NCBI RefSeq assembly: GCF_028464225.1
Contig: NZ_JAQPCN010000001.1
Coordinates: forward strand, 620,001-684,000
Direction: 5' to 3'
DNA: 64,000 nt
DNA from: Zeaxanthinibacter sp. PT1
Lineage (GTDB): Bacteria > Bacteroidota > Bacteroidia > Flavobacteriales > Flavobacteriaceae
The translations under genes and the position numbers were made by a program. The notes under the pieces are model-generated. The model saw only the letters and a program-made list of their open reading frames with translations, ran no database searches and was not told the origin of the DNA. Shown in pieces: positions 8,770 to 17,593 of this stretch (position 1 is its first letter; every line of letters begins with the position of its first letter).

Positions 8770-10000
8770 AATCATTTCGGTTTTTGAACACGAGCGATTA
8801 CGGATTGGTGATAAAGGGTTTACCCAAGTGCACCTAGATGCCATGTTGCGGTTAAATGACTATCACCTAGGCGCTTATTTTGAGCCCATTTCTAAGGGGG
8901 TCAAGTTTAGTCAGTATGTAGGGGTAATCCAAGTAGATGGACTTATCATAGAAATTCACCCTAAAGCCGACAAAGATGAGGATAGTACACCTTGGCGTGG
9001 TGTTCTGTTGAATATGCTAAAGGCCTGTGGAAAATTAAAGGCTTCCACCACCGGTGCAGCAAACGTGAATCGCCGCCATTTGAATCTATTAGAGGTCTAC
9101 TTTGAGTTCTATTTACGAGAGATAGAGGGGCTTACTCGAATGGGGCTTATTAAGCAATATCGTAACGAAACGAAAAACGTAAAGGCCCTAAAAGGGAAGC
9201 TAGAATTCGCAGGCAATCTACGGCAAAACCTCATCCACAAAGAACGATTTTACACTACTCACCAAGTGTATGATACTAACCACCTCTTACATCAAGTCTT
9301 AAATCATGCCCTTGAGATTGTAGAAGAGTTCACTAAAGGCACTCGCTTATACGATTTTGTGAAACGGGTTCAATTAAATTTCCCAGAAGTGGATTCGCGC
9401 AGAATTTCGGCAAAACAGCTTTCTAAGATTAAACTCAATCGTAAATCAGCGCCTTATAATTATGCCTTAGAATTAGCCCGACTCATCATACTTAATTACT
9501 CGCCCGACATCAAAGGCGGCCAGGAGCGTATGCTTTCCCTTTTGTTCGATATGAATGAGCTTTGGGAAATATATATCTATAAGCAAGTACTTAAGGCCGT
9601 ACAGGGTACGGATATAAAGGTCATTCCTCAAGATTCCAAACCATTTTGGGGTCCTAATTCCTTGAGGCCTGATATTGTACTTCAAAAAGATTCTAAAACC
9701 TATATTATTGATACTAAATGGAAGCGCCCCATGAATAAGTCGGCCTCCATTCAAGACCTACGCCAAATGTACGCCTACTGCAGGTTTTGGAATGCAGAGA
9801 AAGCTATGTTGCTTTATCCTGGTACTCCTACTAATCAATCTTTCAAAAAGTATGAAACTGATGATTACCATAAGAATGGAGAAGAATATCCCGCCCAGGT
9901 GGAGCATGCATGTAAGTTGGGGTTTGTTTCAATTTTAAACCCCAACGATCAGTTAGACGATATGATCGGATCAAAGGTTTTATATCTTGTTGACATATAA
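8756..10000 (+). CDS. mcrC: McrC nuclease subunit
   Basis: The 414-residue protein is the nuclease partner of McrB. The N-terminal half contains the McrC adaptor-type sequence (ISVFEHERLRIG, FSQYVGVIQVDGLIIEIHPKA). The C-terminal PD-(D/E)xK nuclease is visible as LRPDIVLQ followed by YIIDTKWKRP: the catalytic Asp lies in RPD and the DxK in DTK. McrC binds the McrB hexamer and cleaves when the translocating complexes stall or collide. The start lies inside the last codons of mcrB, typical of the pair. Nothing is truncated. Confidence 0.93.
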   Translation: MRKPRIISVFEHERLRIGDKGFTQVHLDAMLRLNDYHLGAYFEPISKGVKFSQYVGVIQVDGLIIEIHPKADKDEDSTPWRGVLLNMLKACGKLKASTTGAANVNRRHLNLLEVYFEFYLREIEGLTRMGLIKQYRNETKNVKALKGKLEFAGNLRQNLIHKERFYTTHQVYDTNHLLHQVLNHALEIVEEFTKGTRLYDFVKRVQLNFPEVDSRRISAKQLSKIKLNRKSAPYNYALELARLIILNYSPDIKGGQERMLSLLFDMNELWEIYIYKQVLKAVQGTDIKVIPQDSKPFWGPNSLRPDIVLQKDSKTYIIDTKWKRPMNKSASIQDLRQMYAYCRFWNAEKAMLLYPGTPTNQSFKKYETDDYHKNGEEYPAQVEHACKLGFVSILNPNDQLDDMIGSKVLYLVDI

Positions 10001-10373
10001 CATTTTAAATTTTCATCTTCAAATATTACATATATCATTTCTCCCAAATTTATTATATGGTTCTGATTATAGATTACACTGCGACTAATAAAAGATTAAC
10101 TCTACTCGCGTAGTAATTTATCCAGAATGGCTTTGGACAGGCGTTTAATTAAAAAAAACCAAGTATCAATTCCATAAAAATAATGAGATTTATATGTTTT
10201 TATTATCAAATGATCAATTATTATTAGTTTTATTAAAAATTATTCAAAAATAACTGTGTTTTTTTGATTTAGGGTATTGACAAAGCCCTATTAAATAGAG
10301 AGGTTACTTAATGTATTTTAATCACCGGATTTAGCAGGCTAGTGCAGAATCATTACTACAAAATATCATCATT
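10001..10373. other. AT-rich intergenic region upstream of the HTH gene
   Basis: No gene is seen in these 373 bases. They are very AT-rich, and 10270-10293 holds a short inverted repeat (TAGGG ... CCCTA) about 80 bases before the HTH start. It may carry the promoter or operator for the HTH/Zn-ribbon pair, but no -33/-7 elements could be assigned with confidence. Confidence 0.35.
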
Positions 10374-10547
10374 ATGGGAAAAAACTGGAATTCAAAAACG
10401 AACAGTTGGAATGAAATTAAGAGTAAGGACGTGCTCAAGAAAGTTGAATTATGTGAACAATATAAATCTATGGGATTGTCTGTAAGTGAAATTTCGATAA
10501 AGCTAGGATTGAGTAAATCAAGAGTTTATGAGTATCTAAGAAAATAA
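10374..10547 (+). CDS. Small helix-turn-helix protein (57 residues)
   Basis: An ATG at 10374 opens a 57-codon frame ending in tandem TAA stops. The second half, GLSVSEISIKLGLSKSRVYE, is a clear helix-turn-helix of the resolvase/sigma-70 region 4 type. The first half is short and polar (MGKNWNSKTNSWNEIKSKDV). There is no other domain, so it may be a compact DNA-binding regulator, or the N-terminal part of a longer product. The next gene begins 8 bases downstream in the -1 frame with only a TTG start available, so a frameshifted HTH-Zn-ribbon fusion is conceivable. A mobile-element or phage regulator is equally possible. Confidence 0.6.
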   Translation: MGKNWNSKTNSWNEIKSKDVLKKVELCEQYKSMGLSVSEISIKLGLSKSRVYEYLRK

Positions 10548-10555
10548 TAAAGTTT

Positions 10556-11212
10556 TTGGGGGTTTATAACCATTATGTACGGTGTTCGAAATGTGATCAT
10601 TCCACAAATATAATACGGTACTATAATATCGAGATTCGTCCCAAACCTGGAGTATCTGAATCTGTTATAGAATGGAACTATTGCAAGGATTGTGAGTCTT
10701 TGACAAAATGGTTTATGGGAGAAGGGAAAATACATATTCCGCTAATTTATTCCATTAATTACTCCAAAAAGGAATGGAATATATCAGAACTCAATTATCT
10801 CTTACAACAAGAAGAAGAAAAATTAATAGAGATTCTCGAAAGAATTGAGTACTATTCAAGGAGATTCCTGATCAAGATTCTAAATACAGTGAAATTAAAT
10901 ATATTGGAAAAAGAAACAAGAGATCTAGGTAGGCGCCTTATTGAATTAAAGGATGATATCCATGTATCAACTAAAAATGTAAAGTACTTTGAGAATCTAA
11001 AACCATCCCCCAAATGTTTAGAATGTGGTAACGAAAAATTACAAGACAAACCTATTCATAAATGTGGAGGAGAAATACAGGTTGTTACTGATCAAACTTT
11101 AAGAATAGTTCCCTCAGAAATTATAGATTTTATTTATGAATATGACAATTATGGCAATGTTATCAAAGTGGAAGCTGGGGGAGGGTTAAACAACCCTATA
11201 TTTATAGCATAA
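10556..11212 (+). CDS. Unknown protein with Zn-ribbon-like cysteine pairs
   Basis: The 218-residue frame has three cysteine clusters: VRCSKCDH near the start with YCKDCESL about 35 residues later, and KCLECGNEKL with a following HKCGG near 150-170. The first two and the last two pairs could each form a zinc ribbon. A predicted helical or coiled stretch (many E, K, L) lies between them. The only early start is TTG at 10556; the next ATG would delete the first ribbon. It follows the small HTH gene by 8 bases and is probably co-transcribed with it. The family was not recognised. A nucleic-acid-binding role is inferred from the ribbons only. Confidence 0.55.
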   Translation: MGVYNHYVRCSKCDHSTNIIRYYNIEIRPKPGVSESVIEWNYCKDCESLTKWFMGEGKIHIPLIYSINYSKKEWNISELNYLLQQEEEKLIEILERIEYYSRRFLIKILNTVKLNILEKETRDLGRRLIELKDDIHVSTKNVKYFENLKPSPKCLECGNEKLQDKPIHKCGGEIQVVTDQTLRIVPSEIIDFIYEYDNYGNVIKVEAGGGLNNPIFIA

Positions 11213-11289
11213 TGGCAATTAATGTTATAGGTGAAAAATCAGATAGCAGCGATATTAGAAAGTTATAAACCCATTTAGCTGCTATTGAG

Positions 11290-11481
11290 CTATTCTGAAC
11301 GAAGGACTTCATTAAATGTCCGTTTAAAAATTCTTTGCGTTTCCAATCCCCTTAGATAGGATAAAAAGAATTCCTGATCATCTGGAAACTCCTCTCGAGA
11401 ATCAATGAATTTTCCCATAAAGTGATCAAATACCCGATTTTTACCGTCCTTATTAATTCTATTTATAGATTGATTTTTCAT
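11290..11481 (-). CDS. Small hypothetical protein (63 residues)
   Basis: An ATG at 11481 (MKNQSINRINKDGK) opens a 63-codon charged frame rich in Phe, Arg and Glu, without cysteines or membrane segments. The longer reading that starts at TTG 11511 is less likely. No family was recognised. It faces the Zn-ribbon gene and could be a small island gene or a remnant. Confidence 0.4.
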   Translation of the reverse strand: MKNQSINRINKDGKNRVFDHFMGKFIDSREEFPDDQEFFLSYLRGLETQRIFKRTFNEVLRSE

Positions 11482-12134
11482 TTGAATAAAGTTTGGTGTT
11501 TCTAATAACAAACGAACAACCTGTATAAATATTGAATATAATCTACAAAAAGCAAATATTTAAGCTGAAATTATTACGAGTATTATTTCAGTCAATTAAT
11601 ATTGATAAATTTATTATAATAATATTCTACAATCAATCCAGTTAAATTAATATTGGAACAGCCACATACTTATGTCGTACCCAATACATACACTTAAGGA
11701 ATAAGAGAAACTTCCCCTTCAAATTAGTATGTCTTGACCCCTAGAAAACACTGCAAAATTAAGTTGATTAAGAAACTATCCAAAGTAGTATGCCCAGCAG
11801 GCGGTATATTTCAAAAAGGCAAAACCTATCCGGAATTAGTAGCTCACATTGCCAGACAAAACGATTATTATCTAGACCCGGACATACCGTTTGCTACACA
11901 GGAACGGGAATTATTTCTGGCCCTCCACCCCCGAGATCTCTGAGGGTTAAATGTCATTCAGAGGAAAGAATTGAATAAACAATTAATGGCCAAGGGTCTT
12001 ACGCCTAAAGAATCAGCTTCTATAGAAGCAATGAGTACTCTGGGGGTTGCCCATAAAGCTTCGTCATTTTACTCTGAGAAAATAATAGTTGCAAAGATTG
12101 AGTATTGTTGCGTTATTCGTAGAAAATAAAATAT
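11482..12134. other. Gap with possible gene remnants
   Basis: No confident gene lies here. The plus-strand frame at 11734-11943 gives KVVCPAGGIFQKGKTYPELV and ends LALHPRDL. It looks protein-like but begins only at a TTG and has no upstream domain. A second short frame from about 11985 to 12129 (MAKGLTPKESASIEAM...) ends just before the next gene. Both may be decayed fragments of lost island genes. The rest is AT-rich. Confidence 0.35.
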
Positions 12135-12452
12135 ATGTCACAGATAATTTATCTTAAACAAGAAACCGAAGATCCTATTTATTGTTTGAAGACCGGAGAT
12201 CAGATTCTCAAATCCGACAACCAAGGCCTTCAAATTAATCAATACTTACAGGGTTTTATTATTCTAGGAGAAACAGTAGAATATATGGTTCCAGATTTGC
12301 AGTCAAAATGGGATTCCTATTATGACAATGATGAGCTAGAAGAACCCTTTAATGACTTTCTTAATAGTCTATCAGATGACTATGTGATATTCCATATTGA
12401 TTCTAGTTCCGGAGCATTACTCGAACATTCTACTTTGATATTTAAATTTTAA
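12135..12452 (+). CDS. Small acidic hypothetical protein (105 residues)
   Basis: It begins with an ATG (MSQIIYLKQETEDPIYCLKT) and encodes an acidic, probably cytoplasmic protein with a run of D/E around YYDNDELEEPFNDF. No known domain was recognised. A hairpin terminator follows 10 bases after the stop, which suggests that the gene is real and transcribed separately from the NERD-helicase gene downstream. It could be an anti-restriction or immunity-type partner, but nothing in the sequence shows this. Confidence 0.55.
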   Translation: MSQIIYLKQETEDPIYCLKTGDQILKSDNQGLQINQYLQGFIILGETVEYMVPDLQSKWDSYYDNDELEEPFNDFLNSLSDDYVIFHIDSSSGALLEHSTLIFKF

Positions 12453-12461
12453 TTAAACTAT

Positions 12462-12491
12462 AAGCTGGGGCCTTAAACTCCAGCTTGTTTT
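12462..12491 (+). terminator. Intrinsic terminator after the 105-residue gene
   Basis: AAGCTGG at 12462-12468 pairs with CCAGCTT at 12480-12486 around an 11-base loop, followed by GTTTT. It lies 10 bases after the upstream stop. Because it contains the TTG at 12485, it argues against that codon as the start of the next gene. Confidence 0.7.
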
Positions 12492-12541
12492 CATACAGCA
12501 TTCCTTATCGAAATAATACAATTTCCTTAAAAATCACCACC

Positions 12542-14335
12542 ATGGCTTTAATGAACGATCTTTCTTCAAACGCAACTGATGGAGAAATACGCTTTGCAAA
12601 TCTTATAAAAGATGTTGATGATGATTATTCGGAATTCAATCCAAGATTATACTATGAACCCAACGGGGTTGGTGAATCACCAGATTTTGCCATGTATAGC
12701 AATCAACATGGCGTAATACTATTTGAAGTCAAAGATTTTTCAATTGGCGTAATTGAAAACTTCAACTACAATGAAATGAGACATTTGGGATATGGTGATT
12801 CCCAGCTACTATCATTTGAAAAATGTCAGACTTTTAACAGCTACAAGAATGAGTTTAAAAAAGCCTTATTGGGTAATGATAAAGGAATACCAGTTGCGAA
12901 AGTTTTCGTGTTCCCTAATTTATTTGCTGATGAAATTGACGAAAAATTCGGAATTGATCTCATTACACCCTTAAAGGGATCAGACAGAGAAGAAAAAAGG
13001 CTTGCGTCTAAATTTATTTTCGCAGATGAATTTGAGGATATAGAACAGTTGTTTGCAAAGTTTAATAACATAAAAAGGTTTCGCTATAATGAATCTGATC
13101 GGTCTAGGGAAATAGCAATTGATAAAATCACTCGTAAAATTCAGTCTCCAGTTATTTCTAAGGGTAGAGATGGAGGCATACAAACTGCAATGTTTGATTT
13201 TAACCGTGGTCAAAATGAAATTTTTGTACTTAGTAAATACCAGGAGAATACCTTAAATAAGTGGTTAAACAAGCCCGGTTATCGGTTCTTAAAAGGGAAT
13301 GCAGGAACCGGAAAGACTGTGCTGATCATTGCTCGCGCACAATACCTTGCAGAGAGGATTCCTAATTGTAATATTCTAATCACCTATCACTCTTCCTCCC
13401 TAGATGGGGTATTTAGACATTTGGCAGAAAAGTACCCGCTTCAGATAAAAACTCAACGAATCATTCAGTTTTGTTATCATAAAATTAAGGGGGATAGTGT
13501 GGAGGATAAAGACTGGTCACGATATAAGAAAGAGTGTTTAGAAATTTTACAAGAAGATGAACTTCATCCTCTTCGTGGATTTTATGATTTTGTTATGGTT
13601 GATGAAGGACAAGATTTCTGTGCTGACCTGGGAGAAATTATTGATTTGATCACCAAAGGTCAGAATCATAAAGACAAAAATGTATTGGTGGCTTTTGATA
13701 ATAAACAGGCTATAAATGAGAAGGAGGCCGTAGATACTGTAAAAACTTTTGCAGGTAAGCAAAGAGGACGAGTTAAGATTCTGGATGATTCTTTCCGCTC
13801 TCCAAAGGAAATCACCATACGCGCCCAGCGTTTAATAGAGGAAGAAATTCAAAGCGTCAGAAGTGTACCAGATGCCTTTATTCATAGAGAAGTGAATTCC
13901 TTTGCGGACGTAATGATCGAGGTAGATAAGCTCATTACCAAGCTTCTATCGAGCGACCGATTCCCTGTGGAAAAGAAAGATATAGCCATAATTTATCCAA
14001 GCCTAGGGGTTATGCATCACCGTGTCGATAAAGAGATAAAAAAACTATCGCATCCATATCAGAAACATCACAGAAAACAAATTATACGACCCGACACCCC
14101 ATCTATCAAGGTATTGAGCTCCTCCTATTGTAAAGGTTTAGATTTTAAGGTGGTTTTTCTGATCTACTTTGATGAAATCACGGAACATGGAGAAGAGGTA
14201 ATTCATAAGAAAGCGAAACATCATTTATACGTAGCGCTAACTAGGGCCTTGCATTATGTAGTGGCTGTAACATCAAAGCGTAGCGATTTAATGAATCTTA
14301 TCATTCAACCGATTGAAAAGAAAGAATCTGCCTAA
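12542..14335 (+). CDS. NERD nuclease-SF1 helicase fusion
   Basis: The start is placed at the ATG at 12542 because the longer frame begins at a TTG inside the preceding terminator. The N-terminus is a NERD nuclease-like domain: GEIRFANL, then PDFAMY with Asp48 and FEVKD with Glu62 and Lys64, a PD-(D/E)xK arrangement. An SF1/UvrD-like helicase follows: Walker A GNAGTGKT near 251-258, VDEGQD near 353-358, DDSFRSPKE, then VLSSSYCKGLDF and YVALTRALHY as the late motifs. The architecture resembles that of the single-gene nuclease-helicase immunity protein Nhi, although membership was not tested. It is convergent with the Zorya operon, with only 3 bases between stops. About 597 residues. Confidence 0.85.
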   Translation: MALMNDLSSNATDGEIRFANLIKDVDDDYSEFNPRLYYEPNGVGESPDFAMYSNQHGVILFEVKDFSIGVIENFNYNEMRHLGYGDSQLLSFEKCQTFNSYKNEFKKALLGNDKGIPVAKVFVFPNLFADEIDEKFGIDLITPLKGSDREEKRLASKFIFADEFEDIEQLFAKFNNIKRFRYNESDRSREIAIDKITRKIQSPVISKGRDGGIQTAMFDFNRGQNEIFVLSKYQENTLNKWLNKPGYRFLKGNAGTGKTVLIIARAQYLAERIPNCNILITYHSSSLDGVFRHLAEKYPLQIKTQRIIQFCYHKIKGDSVEDKDWSRYKKECLEILQEDELHPLRGFYDFVMVDEGQDFCADLGEIIDLITKGQNHKDKNVLVAFDNKQAINEKEAVDTVKTFAGKQRGRVKILDDSFRSPKEITIRAQRLIEEEIQSVRSVPDAFIHREVNSFADVMIEVDKLITKLLSSDRFPVEKKDIAIIYPSLGVMHHRVDKEIKKLSHPYQKHHRKQIIRPDTPSIKVLSSSYCKGLDFKVVFLIYFDEITEHGEEVIHKKAKHHLYVALTRALHYVVAVTSKRSDLMNLIIQPIEKKESA

Positions 14336-14338
14336 ATA

Positions 14339-15172
14339 CTAGTAGACCGCTTCGAGATAGGAATTTTTCAATTCTTCAAGTTCTCTTTGATAACGAGCAA
14401 TAAAATGGTGTATCTCTCCTTTCATTCTCGATGAAGAAAAATTTTGCTGATGGTGATGATCTTTATTCGCATGACAAAGAACACATAAGCACTCAAGGTT
14501 ATCATAACGATTATCTGTTTTATCCCCATTAATGTGATGTGTGTGCCAATACCTCCGGTCCATTATCGATCTTGGAGTTATACCACAGGATTCACAGGTG
14601 AATTTCCGTGATGTACGATACAGCTTACTAATACGATTGTGATCTTTTGGATATCCAAAAATATCGACTTCAATTCCTTCGCTTTCTTCCTCCAACTTCT
14701 CAATTAACAAGTTGAAATCTTTTGTGTCATATATATCTTCATCATTTTCTAAAGCCGCAATCTGACGCCTGCAATTAGCGCATAATTCAAGCGTCTCATC
14801 TTTATATAACTCATCGGACTGAATATCTCGAATATCATTTTTAGCGGCATTGGACCATTCATATCTTTTTTTAAAACGACCATCCTGAATGAATGATTGA
14901 ATTGTAGTACATTTAATAAGGTGAAATTTTGGAAGCTCTTTCGGTCCACCATTATACCGTACATAGGCATGACTAATAAACATATAACCTCGGTATTGGG
15001 TTCCCTCATAATCAAGATAAATACCGTCTTCCCTAAACTCAATGGAGCCCTCCCGGAATGCTTTTTCGAAGTCAACGCCTTTGATCAGGCGATATCCTGA
15101 ACCTATTTGCACCTTAGGATAGCCCCTCTCATCAAGGAACTTATCCAGATTTGTAAACTTATAAATTGCCAT
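14339..15172 (-). CDS. HNH endonuclease, ZorE-like effector
   Basis: The C-terminal half has an HNH nuclease with zinc-binding cysteines: FTCESCGITP, then YWHTHHINGDKTDNRYDNLE, then LCVLCHANKDHHH. The N-terminal ~130 residues are unassigned and include another CxxC (CANC). It overlaps zorB by 14 bases and follows zorA-zorB, the gene order of type II Zorya, whose effector ZorE is an HNH nuclease that degrades or nicks invading DNA after ZorAB activation. The ZorE assignment therefore rests mostly on position and the HNH motif. It is 277 residues, complete. Confidence 0.78.
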   Translation of the reverse strand: MAIYKFTNLDKFLDERGYPKVQIGSGYRLIKGVDFEKAFREGSIEFREDGIYLDYEGTQYRGYMFISHAYVRYNGGPKELPKFHLIKCTTIQSFIQDGRFKKRYEWSNAAKNDIRDIQSDELYKDETLELCANCRRQIAALENDEDIYDTKDFNLLIEKLEEESEGIEVDIFGYPKDHNRISKLYRTSRKFTCESCGITPRSIMDRRYWHTHHINGDKTDNRYDNLECLCVLCHANKDHHHQQNFSSSRMKGEIHHFIARYQRELEELKNSYLEAVY

Positions 15173-15899
15173 TCTCCATTTGTTTTAAGACGGTATTAAC
15201 TAGAGAATCACTAGACGTGATGATGCGAAATTCCACCCTTCTCGATAATTCATTATCCGGCGGTTGGTTACTCAATGCTGTAAGTTGCTTGGAATCATCC
15301 AAAGTTCTTCCAAATGATAATCCATTCGCTGTTAACCAAAATTGTAGTTTGCGTTCCTCCTCGGGAGAAAGATTCTGATAGTATTCCATTTGCCTGAAGT
15401 ATTTCAGAACTTCTGCAGATCGTTCCTGAGATAGCCGGACGTTGCCGATATAAGGGTCTCTGTCATATGATGGCGCAGGCACCGTATCTGTATGCCCTTC
15501 TATTCGTATTTCTGAAATTCGTGATCTGTATTTTTCTTGCCTTAACACGTCAAAATAGCGGGGTAGAAATTGGTTCAGAATCACCGCAAAATCTCTTCGG
15601 ATATTTGCTTTTCCTAATTCGAAAAGGACGTCGGGGTTAGTAAATTTGATTGAGAGATCCTTGTCTAATTCAACCTCCCATTTCGCAAAATCGTCTTTAA
15701 ACTCCTTCTCCAATTCCGCGTATAGATTTTCTTTGGTCGCTTTAAATTCTTCAAAAATGATATCTCTCCTTTCCTGCTCTTTTTTAACTTCAAGGATATA
15801 AGAAATGGCAATAAACATAAAAATGACCATGAGTCCGGTCATGATATCCGATAGAGATACCCAAATATTTTCTTCTCCTTTCTTGTTTTTAGATAGCAT
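15159..15899 (-). CDS. zorB: ZorB-like MotB/OmpA peptidoglycan-anchored stator
   Basis: A single N-terminal membrane helix carries a conserved Asp in a MotB-plug-like context (SLSDIMTGLMVIFMF, residues about 15-29), the expected proton-coupling residue. A charged helical linker is followed by an OmpA/MotB peptidoglycan-binding domain with IRIEGHTDT and LSQERSAEVLKY, ending NELSRRVEFRI. ZorB dimers sit inside the ZorA pentamer and bind the cell wall, sensing envelope perturbation by phage. It starts 2 bases after the zorA stop and overlaps the HNH gene, forming a tight operon. Length (246 residues) is normal. Confidence 0.87.
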   Translation of the reverse strand: MLSKNKKGEENIWVSLSDIMTGLMVIFMFIAISYILEVKKEQERRDIIFEEFKATKENLYAELEKEFKDDFAKWEVELDKDLSIKFTNPDVLFELGKANIRRDFAVILNQFLPRYFDVLRQEKYRSRISEIRIEGHTDTVPAPSYDRDPYIGNVRLSQERSAEVLKYFRQMEYYQNLSPEEERKLQFWLTANGLSFGRTLDDSKQLTALSNQPPDNELSRRVEFRIITSSDSLVNTVLKQMENGNL

Positions 15900-15901
15900 A
15901 T

Positions 15902-17437
15902 TTATACCGTTGCGTGTTTTTCAATAATGCGTTGAATTAAACCATCAAGGTTTTGCAATGTGTCATTTAGACGGTTATAGAATTCAGCATTGATATTCTC
16001 TAAATCTGCATTTAATGCTTCACTTCCTCGAGCTATTATACCAACACCTTCTTCCAGTTGTTTTTTGGTGTTATTCCAGAACACCTCATTAATATCTTTT
16101 ATCTCATCGATCTCCTCCAAGCGTATTAGAAGTTTGGCTACGCTATCGCTGAAATTCATTTGATTCCTTACCCAGTGATTTAATTTGTTGGTGGTTTCAT
16201 CAAATGCCTCTGTATTCTCCTCCAAGGTATCTATGGTTGAACTTAGCTGATTGATGATATTCTGGAATTTGGTGTCATCCACCATGACCTCTTGCAGGGC
16301 CTCAATGAGTTTTGTCAGGTGACTGTTGTCATCGGTGAGCTTAGCGGTATTTTCGGTAATTTCTGTAATTGCAGCTGAAGAAATTTCGAACTCCTCAGAC
16401 ACTTTTTCAAATTGATTTGTGAGCTGGGTAATCATGGATTTGTTTTCCTGCTGCCAGGTGTTCATCTGCTGTACACTATTATTAAGCTCTTTGAAATTTT
16501 CTTGTATAAGCTTTTCAACAATAGCCGTCATTTGCTTATTAAACTCTTCCGTCGCAGACTTCATAACTTCAACCAGGGCCTCAGTGTTATTTTTGGCTAA
16601 AAGCTCGGAGAATTCATCGAATTTTCTGCTGATGAGCTGGCTATTGGCTGCAAGCGTCTGAACGAGATCTATTCTGAATTTCTTGTCCAGTTCTACATTT
16701 TCTGATAATGTTTCCCTTAACGTATGAAGTTCAGATTTTAAACTGCTTTGATCTTCCCCGTTAATGGCCTTACTTACTTCCTTCAGGGATTCTCTCTGTT
16801 CATCCCTCAATTTCTCCATTTGGGTAAGTAAACTGGTTTCGTCATTACCACCTAAAAGCCGTCGTACCTTTTCTAAAGACTCAGATTGGTCTTTCAAATG
16901 CTTTGTGTTGTCATGAGCAACATTCCTGAGCTTCGTCAGATGCGTAGACAAACTTTCATTATTATCACTTACTAATGCAGTGGTTAGTGCTTTGAAATGA
17001 CCATTTGTGATTTCTTGACCGTCTTTAGTAAGCGTAATAAGTTCCTGAAGCGCGGCCAGTTCATCTGTTGCCTTTGGCGGTTCATCGGACTCTACGGCTC
17101 TCAAAACTACCTGTGATATCTTACCGAAAACTAATGAAAGGACGACCCCGGCTATGGAAGTAGTAAAAGCTGTTTTGAGCCCGGTTAATAGCGCCGGTAT
17201 ACTTTCTGTGATGCGATCAACATCAAAACCCCTTAGTCCAAAATAGATTCCGACGAAAGTACCAAGCACACCCAAGGTGGTGAATACTGAGGGGATGCTA
17301 TCATAAACATAAGGGTTAACACCATCGGTACCCAGTTTACTGAGACGCCAGATGTAAAATGTTGAGAAGAGGATCCAAATAAAGAGTAGAAAATAGCCAA
17401 TTAGCATATAGCCAGGCATTTCAAATAAGGTGTTCAT
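15902..17437 (-). CDS. zorA: ZorA-like MotA/TolQ/ExbB proton-channel protein with long coiled-coil tail
   Basis: The first ~140 residues carry three hydrophobic segments with the MotA/ExbB-type signature (PSVFTTLGVLGTFVGIYFGL and LTGLKTAFTTSIAGVVLSLV). The remaining ~370 residues are almost entirely charged heptad-like helix, the cytoplasmic tail typical of ZorA, which is thought to transmit the ZorAB rotation signal to effectors. It is the first gene of the zorA-zorB-HNH operon. A palindrome lies 43-62 bases upstream. Non-defence MotA/ExbB relatives lack so long a tail and do not sit next to HNH nucleases. Confidence 0.87.
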   Translation of the reverse strand: MNTLFEMPGYMLIGYFLLFIWILFSTFYIWRLSKLGTDGVNPYVYDSIPSVFTTLGVLGTFVGIYFGLRGFDVDRITESIPALLTGLKTAFTTSIAGVVLSLVFGKISQVVLRAVESDEPPKATDELAALQELITLTKDGQEITNGHFKALTTALVSDNNESLSTHLTKLRNVAHDNTKHLKDQSESLEKVRRLLGGNDETSLLTQMEKLRDEQRESLKEVSKAINGEDQSSLKSELHTLRETLSENVELDKKFRIDLVQTLAANSQLISRKFDEFSELLAKNNTEALVEVMKSATEEFNKQMTAIVEKLIQENFKELNNSVQQMNTWQQENKSMITQLTNQFEKVSEEFEISSAAITEITENTAKLTDDNSHLTKLIEALQEVMVDDTKFQNIINQLSSTIDTLEENTEAFDETTNKLNHWVRNQMNFSDSVAKLLIRLEEIDEIKDINEVFWNNTKKQLEEGVGIIARGSEALNADLENINAEFYNRLNDTLQNLDGLIQRIIEKHATV

Positions 17438-17479
17438 AGAAAATCAGGTGGTGTTAATGATTATTTATGGCTCAGCACT

Positions 17480-17499
17480 TTTAGAAAATGCTTTCTAAA
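17480..17499. promoter_or_regulatory. Palindrome upstream of zorA, candidate operator
   Basis: TTTAGAAA and TTTCTAAA form an inverted repeat with a 4-base spacer, 43 bases upstream of the zorA ATG. Just upstream in the transcribed direction is TATTTTCG, close to the Bacteroidota -7 element TAnnTTTG. This placement suggests a repressor site or promoter-proximal hairpin. No partner regulator is identified. Confidence 0.35.
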
Positions 17500-17593
17500 G
17501 TACCGAAAATAATCATATAATTTATTAGCTATAAGAAAAATCCTATGCCTTTTTGATGAATGGTTAAATTGAAGGATAAACGGAATTAACTCC

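Noticed and set aside
12485-12541. Longer start (TTG at 12485) for the NERD-helicase gene
   Set aside because: The TTG lies inside an intrinsic terminator, and an ATG at 12542 directly precedes the conserved NERD domain.
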